A stretch of DNA of 64,000 bases from Ilex aquifolium (lineage: Eukaryota; Streptophyta; Magnoliopsida; Aquifoliales; Aquifoliaceae), in the NCBI GenBank assembly GCA_951799425.1, contig OX637409.1, forward strand, positions 12,682,960 through 12,746,959. Direction: 5' to 3'. Below the pieces are notes generated by a model. That model was given only the letters and a program-made list of their open reading frames with translations. It had not been told where the DNA came from and did no database searches. The translations under genes were made by a program, and so were the position numbers. Shown here in pieces: positions 56,324 through 64,000 of this stretch (the first letter of the stretch is position 1; the number at the start of each line of letters is the position of its first letter).

Positions 56324-58484
56324 TGTAGAGATCCAAAAAATGATGATAAATTTTTCGTTTGGCCAGTAGTGCACTATTTATGCACCATTTGCCGATAAAA
56401 TACTACATATGCATCATTTAGGCATAAGTCATGTTTAGGAGCATAATTTGAGTATGTCATAGAAGAGAAACATGCTTAGAATATTAAAATAAACCTACTG
56501 TGTGAATTTGAACCTAAACGAAAATATTTTCAAAAATTGAACCAAAAAAGGCATCCCAGGTGGAACCGACCACAGGCAGAAATTTATTTTTTTAAAAATT
56601 TTCATTTAAAATAATTTTAAGAACTTTGGTTAAAGCAAAATGTCGAATTGAGGTGTTTCAGGATGGGTTGTAGTGCGACAGGGTCCCGGGTTCATTAAGG
56701 GCAAAAGGGTTATTTTGCACCTTCACTATAAATACAGGCCCCTTAGTGTAAAAATATCATTTTTTGGTCTGGAGAAAGAGAAGAACACGTTCATGGAGAG
56801 AAAGTGAAGAAAAACTCTAGGTTCTCCAAGCTTCAAGTCACCAAAACACACTCCTAGTCAAAGATTCTTGCAAGACTTCCTTCTAGGAAGTTATTCCTCT
56901 CAACAAGGACTATATTATCACTGATCGGTTCGGCTGCACAGCGAACATAACTCTCTCGGTTTGATAAAAATCATTTTAGGTATGATATTTTACTAACTTA
57001 GAAATAGATTTCAGTTTCCTTGCCTTTCTATGTGTTGATTGAACGATTTAAGTGTTTACTTGATGTTAGAAAATCACTTAGGTGGTAGTTGCTTTGAAAA
57101 CTTAGAGTTAGTAGTTTAGGTACTTTTGTGTTCTTTGAGTTTCTTGACAATTTGTTACTAAGATAAAGGTGTACCTTGCATATGTGTTGGATTATTATAT
57201 TGATGAGTCGGTTTTATACCTACGAATTGAGTTTTTTTGGCTTGATGAAATTGCAAGTTTTCAAATTATTTTATGTTCCTTTTTATTTGTTTTGTGTGTT
57301 TTGATGTTATTTGGTAGGAATCATCATTTGGAAGCAAACAAGATCATTTGGAAGGAAATAAGGTCAATTTAGAGCCTAAGTGTTGGATTTTTGAAGGCTG
57401 AGCAACAAGGGGAGCTTTAGGTTTAAAAAGGGGCAGCGCCTTTTCAGCGCCCCAATGCCCACATTCTGTCCAAGCACCGCTTAGGCGCTTGTGTTGCTTG
57501 TGCTGACTCTTGACGCGAATTCTGACTTGTTTTTGACCCGAAATTGGACTCTAATGCTACATATATGCTAGGGTTTGAGTTGGAAAAAGATAGACTGGTT
57601 TTTGGGGCTGAAAACATAAGAAGAAGACCAAGGATTGATAGAAAATTGAAGGTAATAATCGAAGGAGGCGACGCGAAGAAAATCGGGATTGAAGATTGCA
57701 ACTAAGTTTTCATTCCTTTTCTCTTACTTTTAGTTCTTGATTTTTTTGAGATGTTGTTTTTATTTGAGGATGATGTTTTTCAATTACATTATGAACTAAA
57801 TTTTTATTAAGATTGCAACGAAACCTAATGTCTAGTTCTATTGATCATACATGAATTATTTGTCATATTTTGTGCTTAATATATGATTGTGTGACCAACA
57901 ATTAATTTAATAACTTAGATGAAATTGGAAGATGAATTCTAGGTTTAGATCTGAATATGATGACATGCGTCTGATTAATTCTTCTTAGGATTGAATTGCT
58001 GGGTTTGTGTATAGGATAAGAATATACATATATGCCGTGTGTAACTTTTATGAGAGTTTGAACTTAATGAATCTATTCCAACTTATTTTGCATAGGAATA
58101 TAGCAATTTAATTGGGAGAGATATACTTATCTAACTATCGGAAGAGATTTGATAAATAATTTTGAAGTCTCAGTTAACAACTTATTTTGATCAATTAACT
58201 GGAAATAGAGTGGAAAGATTTATACGAAGCATTAGGGGAAGTTGTAATCTTAAATTTTTTAATCCGTTAAATTCAATCCTTGATTATTAATTTTAGATTT
58301 AGTTTTAAACTAGTTATTTCATAGTTCAATTCCAATTGTTTAAATAAAATTGAATTGATATAAAGTTAGTACTTGGAAATTATTGGTAATAATTCTCCGT
58401 GGGAACGATACTCTACTTATCACTTTATTACTTGTTGATCGTGTATATTTGCACGTAAATTGTCAATACCAAATTTGGACAACA
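56324..58484 (+). mobile_element. 5' LTR of an Athila-like element
   Basis: Starts TGTAGAGATCC and ends GGACAACA, 6 bp before an Athila/Tat-type PBS. TATA box (TATAAATAC) at 56727-56735. The end is well supported by the PBS; the start is inferred from the TG and the expected length (2.16 kb). The 3' LTR is outside the window. Confidence 0.6.
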
Positions 58485-58490
58485 AGTTTT

Positions 58491-58508
58491 TGACGCAGTT
58501 GCCGGGGA
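58491..58508 (+). other. Primer binding site (tRNA-Asp type) of the Athila-like element
   Basis: TGACGCAGTTGCCGGGGA is the Athila/Tat PBS pattern TGGCGCCGTTGCCGGGGA with three mismatches, all in the half nearest the LTR. Confidence 0.75.
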
Positions 58509-58614
58509 ATTATTCTAGTAATTATTTCAATATTAATTTCAATCAGTTTGATCTTAGTTTAAACTTATTTAATTTTCTATTTTAATTGTTTTCACAAGCA
58601 CTCTTAAATTTTGT

Positions 58615-59851
58615 ATGCAAACACGGCCTACAGGTCAGGTTCTACTACCGTATGAAGACGAAATCGAAAGAGGGCTTCGAAACTTACGAAAGCAGTGTAA
58701 AGAAGTAAATAATCATGAAACTATGGTTGAAGATGAACAAAAATCACTCAGGGATTATGCTATGCCGCTTGTGACGGAAATACAATCAAGCATTCAAAGG
58801 CCTGCAATTCAAGCAAACAATTTCGAGATCAAATCGGGTACCATTCAAATGATTCAGAATTCAGTGCAGTTTGGGGGCTTGACTAATGATGACCCAATCG
58901 ATCATTTGGTGAGTTTTCTGGAGATATGCAACACATTCAAATACAATAGGGTTTCTGAAGATGCGATTAGACTTCGACTTTTCCCTTTCTCACTTAGTGA
59001 TAAGGCGAAGAGTTGGTTGCATTCATTGCCGTCGGGTTCTATTACTACGTGGTTAGATTTAGCTCAAAAATTCTTAGCTAAATTCTTTCCACCAGCTAAA
59101 CCTACAAGGATGAGTAATGATATCACTTCATTCGCACAACATGACTCTGAGACTCTCTATGAAGCTTGGGAGCGATTCAAAGACTTACTCCGAAAATGCC
59201 CTCACCATGGTATTCCTAATTGGTTGCAAGTTCAAACGTTCTACAACGGGTTGTTTAGTGCTACCCGAACTAGTATCGATGCAGCTGCAGGAGGGGCATT
59301 GATGGGGAAGAATTTCGATGAAGCCTACGAGTTATTGGAGACGATGGCTGCCAACAATTATCAGTGGCCCTCTACAAGGATCAATCAACCAAAGGTAGCA
59401 GGGATTTATAAAGTTGATGCAGTTACTGCATTGGCTGCACAGGTTGCTACATTGACAAAGAAGATTGATGCTTTAGGAGTGCAGCCTATTCAGAGTATGA
59501 CAGTTGTTTGTGAATTGTGTGCAGGGAATCATCCGAGTGATCAATGTGCAATTAATCAAGAGTTGGTAGAATACATTGGTAACCACAACAGGCAGCAATA
59601 TAACAATAATTCCAACAATTATAAACCTGGTTGGAGGAATCATCCGGGCTTTTCATGGAATAATAATCAAGCCCAACCTTTTGCTCCAAGACAATCATAC
59701 CCACCAGGCTTTCAGAATCAAGCTCCACCACAACAGGAAAAGAAGTCGAATTTGGAGGAGCTGCTTTCCAGGTACATAGCACAGAGTGAGACAAGGATGA
59801 ACAGTATGGAAGTATCAATCCGAAACCTGGAAAATCAAATGGGTCAGCTTG
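58615..59851 (+). pseudogene. Athila-type gag, truncated by an LTR insertion
   Basis: About 412 codons open from ATG 58615. Contains the Retrotrans_gag core (DDPIDHLVSFLEICNTFKYN, WLHSLPSGSITTW, FLAKFFPP, LYEAWERFKDLLRKCPHHG) and a CCHC-type knuckle variant (CELCAGNHPSDQC, near 59512-59550). The frame is cut at 59851 by the minus-strand family A LTR. Up to that point gag has no stop, although the PBS is mutated. Confidence 0.88.
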
Positions 59852-60472
59852 TGTAACACCCCAAAACACACCCTGGACGGCATTACATTCTAAAACATTC
59901 ATATCATGAGAGCACTAACATAATTCCATCAATAAGAAAAAATTTCCATTCATCATCCATAGAATTTACAATATCATCTCAAAAGAATAAGCCAAGCTAT
60001 GACATTTACATCTCAAAGGATCAAACATAACTTAGCAGCGGAATAACAAAAGAAAACTAAACTTCACATGATTTCAAAATAAATTCTCAAGTCTATTACA
60101 AAAGAAGCTATGTCTCTACAGGTCCATCTCGGGATCTACGTTCCCTTCTATGGGAGCTTCCCAATGTCCCGGCTCGTCAGTTCCAAGCTCTTCCTCTAGA
60201 CAAAGACCTGAAATATGTTGTTTGTAGGGGGTGAGCACTAAGCTCTGTAGCAACATTCCTCCCAAACTCGAACAAGGTTTATCAAAGCATATAAAATGGT
60301 CGGTCTCATTTCACAAATAGTATATATAATCTTTGAAGTAAAATAGGGACATTTTAGAATGGATCTCAAGTTTAAGTAGCAATAGAAATGAACAATAACA
60401 ACCAAGTTCCAATAAACATCCATTTTCAAAATATAAACCATTTCCCACACATGATATAAGATTGTCCTCCCC

Positions 60473-60917
60473 GGCATGAGCATCCTTACAAGGAACCTCT
60501 CACCCTCAAGGTTTGGTTTCTCAAGCATCCTTACAAGGAACCTCTTGAGGAAATCACATATTGTCCTCTTTTGGCATGAGCATCCTTACAAGGAACCTCT
60601 CACCATCAAGGTTTGGTTTCTCAAGCATCCTTACAAGGAACCTCTTGAGGAAATCACATATTGTCCTCTTTTGGCATGAACATCCTTACAAGGAACCTCT
60701 CACCCTCAAGGCTTGGTTTCTCAAGCATCCTTACAAGGAACCTCTTGAGGAAATCACATACTGTCCTCTTTTGGCATGAGCATCCTTACAAGGAACATCT
60801 CACCCTCAAGGCTTGGTTTCTCAAGCATCCTTACAAGGAACCTCTTGAGAAAATCACATACTGTCCTCTTTTGGCATGAGCATCCTTACAAGGAACCTCT
60901 CACCCTCAAGGCTTGTC
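60473..60917. repeat. 100 bp tandem repeat (about 4.5 copies)
   Basis: Units start at 60473, 60573, 60673, 60773 and 60873 with very few differences. Each carries two copies of AGCATCCTTACAAGGAACCTCT. Same basic motif as the 51 bp repeat at 9091-9230 in solo LTR A2, but with a different higher-order period. Confidence 0.95.
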
Positions 60918-61736
60918 CAAACAACCATACAAGAATACAATACCAATTATTCTCTCAAATACCCAACAATTCCAAATAACTACAAAATCCACAATTTCTC
61001 ATTTTACAAGCATATCTCAAAATCCCCAAATTAAGCATGTGACATTTTCAATAATCAACCAAGAAAAATGCAAAAGATCACAACAATATCATTTTATTAC
61101 TCAACACAAAACACTAGAATTTTGAAATCAAGAATAAAGGAAGAGTTCAAAAGGAAAACCCATCACTCTTGAAAACTAGGGTTTTTCAAACCAAAGGGGG
61201 ATTTCATAGGTATACAACCCTAACTTTGTGTAAAACATGTTAACAATTGCAAGAGAACCAAGAAACAATGAACCCATAACAAATACATATGATTAGGAGT
61301 CAAAACATATATATATATAATAACCCTAACATCAATGAACAAGAATGGAAGAAAAACCCCTACCTTGGTGTTCTTGAAAATCTAGGGTTTGATCTTGAAT
61401 CACTCTTAAATCCTTTATTTTCCCCTTTTGATCTTGTGTTTTCTCATTCTTTATTCTTTTCTAAGACTCTCTCTAGGATTCCAAGAGGTGTGGGTAAGGG
61501 TGTAGTGAAAGTGTAGAAGAAGAGAGTAGAAGAATGGTGTTCTTGAGAAATTTCGGTTTTGATCTCTATAAGGGGTAACTCTCTCTCAAGATCTTTGTGT
61601 TTTTCTCTCCTTTTCTCTTCTCTTAGGGCTCTAAGATGTTTGGGGTGAGAGTGGGATGGAAGAATGGGTCAAATGAGGCTTAAAAGGGTGTTTTAAAACA
61701 CCAAAATCCCGACTTTTTCGGTGCCAAACTTCGGGC

Positions 61737-61819
61737 GTACCGGTACGCTGTACCGGTACGATTTACCTACTGGTTCAGGAGTACCGGTACGGTACCGTAC
61801 CGGTACTGTGTACCGGTAC
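61737..61819 (-). repeat. CCGG palindrome array, GTACCGGTAC type (5 units)
   Basis: Five GTACCGGTAC units (two separated only by GGTACC), with the spacer GATTTACCTACTGGTTCAGGA. In LTR orientation it lies about 40-130 bp upstream of a TTAAAAG/TTTTAAG TATA-like site near 61680-61695. Confidence 0.92.
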
Positions 61820-62168
61820 ACTTCGGCTATTTCGACTTCCAGGGCAGTTTTGACCCATTTAGATGTCGAATTAGAAAATTTTTATGAGATACACTTTTGT
61901 AGCCCTAGATGTCTACTATCTATTGTCCAAATTTCAGATCAATTGGATATAAGGATAAAAAGTTATGACCAAAATACTAGAAGGTGTCCCAACTCCTTTT
62001 TACCCAAATTTTCTCTAAGTGTGTTTTCACTCCGGAATACTTCCTAACTTCCAATACACCTCATATTACCTCTCCCAATGTTGTTCGACCTTCCGGATTC
62101 AATGGACACCTTATTTTGACCTAAAAATATTTAGAAATTCATCTAATCACCCTTTCCAAGTTTAAATG

Positions 62169-64000
62169 TGTAACACCCCGCATTTTCGTTTATATATGTA
62201 TATAGATATATACTAAATAATAGTTGTAAAAAGGTTGATATAGTATAACTCGAGGAAATAATATTTGAAATTTAGTTTTAGTATGTGAAAATATGAAATT
62301 TTATGTCCTAGAACTTGTACTAAATAGGTTTGAGGTAGAAATATATGTTGGAGAGGTTTGAGATGGTTTTGGAAGAGATTGGAATGGATTAGAAATGAAA
62401 AATAAAGGAAGAAGGCAAATCTGGGATCAACTACCGGTAGTAACTACCGGTAGTCGAGTGTCCAGTGTACCCGAGCTACCGGTAGTCAACAGGTAGTCGA
62501 GTGCCAATGTACCCGAGCTACCGGTTGTCAAAATTAACTACCGGTAGTCACTGTAAAAATCTGAAATTTTAAGTCGCGAACAAGTCGATTTTTCCTCCAC
62601 TATAAATACATTTTTGTCACCTCCTTAGCCTTCATTACACCACTCCAAACCCTAGAAAACATAAGAGAGGAAGAGAGAAAGAGAGAAACACAAGATCAAG
62701 AGAAAACAAGAGATTGAAGGGTTGATTCAAGATCAAAGCCCTAATTTTTCCAAGAACATTAAGGTAGGGGATTTCTTCCTATTCTCTTACATTGAGGCTA
62801 GGATTAAATTATATGTATTCTTTTGGTTCAAAATCATATATACTTGCTATTATTTACTTGATTTTTGATCCTCTTGCATTTATTGCCATGTTTTAAACAT
62901 TGTGGTAGTTGGATAACCATTAAAGGTCCCTTTTTCATTCTCAAACCCTAGTTTTAAGAAAAATTAATTTTTCCTCTTTACATTTTCTTTGTTCTCGCCA
63001 TCAAAACCTTAGTGCTTGATATTGTATAACAAAATGATGTTTATGGTGATCTCTTGCTCTTTTTCTTCAATTATGCTATGGTACAAATTGTGAAATTTGG
63101 GGATTTTGGGATTTCTGGTAAATTGAGAAAATGTTTGTAATGATATCTCTTGTATGATTGTTGTGATGGACTTGAATTGCTTTCGAGCATTGCCGTAGAG
63201 TGTTAGAGGTTAGTCTATCCCGGTGGGGATTTATGGTATGGTTAGAATGTGAGATATTTGTGGGAATTTTATCGCTTGCGTGGTTGTACGATACGAACAT
63301 GGATTACTATGGACCGGGTATCATGTAGTGGGTATACGTCTTTATATGCCACGCGGGTATGAACTTTTCCTACCACATGGAGTGGGTAGACGCCTTTGTA
63401 CGCCGTGTGGGTATAAACTTTTCATATCGCTAATGATCACGGGTTAGTAACGTGGGTTGTATCGAGCACACAGTGTGGGTCATCGTGCATTGTACCATAA
63501 ATTGTTTTGACAAGAGTTTCGGGAAGTATGGGATTTTGCGAGAACTTGTTGAAAACGGTTCATGGTAGAATGAATTACCAATGATATATGGTGTTTATTT
63601 ATCCATTTCGATTACTATTGCTACTTAAACTTGAGATCTATTTAAAATGTCCTGCTTTTCCTTCAAAATGTTATATATACTATTTGTGAAAATGAGACCA
63701 ACCGTTTTATATACTTTCCTAAACCTTGTTTGAGTTTGGGAAGATTTTGCTACAGAGCTTCGTGCTCATCCCCTACAATTAACATTTTTCAGATTATGCT
63801 ATAGAGGAGGAGCTTGGCGCTAATGAGCCGGGCCTTGGGAAAGCCTCATTAGAGGGGTACCTGGATCCCGAGTGGGACATTTAGAGATGCCCCTTTTATT
63901 TTTGTACTAGACTAGGAACCAATATGTACAAACATTGTAAAGTCTAGTTTCTTTTGAAATTTCGCTGCAATATATTCATGTAATTCTTTTGGGTTGTAAT
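62169..64000 (+). mobile_element. Family A-like LTR (A6), running off the window
   Basis: TGTAACACCCCGCATTTTCG start inside LTR A5; TATA box TATAAATA at 62601-62608; GA-rich leader; AAG|GTAGGGG donor-like site (62764) and TTTTTCAG acceptor-like site (63792). Colinear with the reverse complement of the nested LTRs. Left flank AAATG is the expected target duplication. Confidence 0.88.
62431..62547 (+). repeat. CCGG palindrome array, CTACCGGTAG type
   Basis: Four CTACCGGTAG units plus a decayed CTACCGGTTG and an isolated half unit (CAGGTAG), with the repeated spacer TCGAGTGTCCAGTGTACCCGAG. It ends about 55 bp upstream of the TATA box. Confidence 0.92.

Larger units (their letters stand above)
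59852..62168 (-). mobile_element. Family A LTR (A5) inserted in the Athila gag; 5' end cut off by the next insertion
   Basis: Plus-strand TGTAACACCCC start (the LTR 3' end on the minus strand), colinear with the nested LTRs at 20929. It breaks at 62168, where a plus-strand LTR begins. Left flank GCTTG is the expected target duplication; its partner is beyond the window. Whether it is solo or belongs to a full element cannot be told. Confidence 0.85.

Noticed and set aside
60476..60979. Serial overlapping ORFs with repeated MSILTRNLSPSR
   Set aside because: They are translations of the 100 bp tandem repeat inside an LTR, all out of register with any known protein.

Overview
This window is repeat-dominated nuclear DNA from a flowering plant, probably a eudicot; the species cannot be named from the sequence. 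The signs are long-LTR chromodomain Ty3/gypsy elements primed by initiator tRNA-Met, an Athila-type gag, a Helitron, several MITEs, a tRNA-derived SINE, and one intact SKU5-similar/NTP303-type pollen gene. Almost everything else is nested LTR retrotransposons. I call the two abundant long-LTR lineages family A (termini TGTAAACCCC...GTTACA) and family B (TGTGAAACCC...GTCACA); both fit the Tekay/Del chromovirus clade.

Layout. 1-6545: 3' half of an apparently coding-intact family B element (gag-pol with chromodomain) and its 2.6 kb 3' LTR. 6546-13109: older sequence with relics of an unidentified gene, a 0.3 kb direct duplication, and a family A-like solo LTR (8433-10387, target duplication CCTTG). 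13119-13666: Mutator-type foldback MITE. 13786-16224: family B solo LTR (ATCAT). 16230-19221: relic of a short-LTR chromovirus on the minus strand, a degenerate repeat field and a SINE. 19227-43969: a degraded family A element (target duplication CCATA). It was hit by a 10.3 kb three-LTR, two-internal-region non-autonomous element in its 5' LTR (AGATC), by a family B solo LTR also in its 5' LTR (GTATT), and by a 3.3 kb Helitron exactly inside its reverse transcriptase. The family A insertion itself split an antisense accessory ORF of a Tat-like element (19117-19226 plus 43975-44464), whose probable 3' LTR (44849-48174) is interrupted by a fourth solo LTR (44981-47839, ATATC). 48184-50106: another LTR-like repeat. 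50107-56323: the only gene island, holding the SKS gene (51997-53664, minus) and MITEs. 56324-64000: an Athila-like element (LTR, PBS, gag) cut by a minus-strand family A LTR, itself cut by a plus-strand family A LTR that runs off the window.

The most unusual signal is shared by otherwise different LTRs. Eleven short arrays, at ten distinct insertions, are built from 10-14 bp perfect palindromes that keep a CCGG core while the outer arms change symmetrically (CTTCCGGAAG, GTACCGGTAC, CTACCGGTAG, CGTCCGGACG). Most are separated by a recurrent spacer containing (T/C)ACTGGA. In several family A LTRs the array lies upstream of a TATA box; in family B it lies near the LTR 3' end. Co-variation of both arms suggests selection on dyad symmetry. 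A second shared signal is a probable ~0.9-1.5 kb intron inside the LTRs (AG|GTAGGG ... TTTTCAG) in both families. Third, the middle LTR of the three-LTR element carries exactly the SNP mosaic expected from unequal crossing-over between its two outer LTRs.
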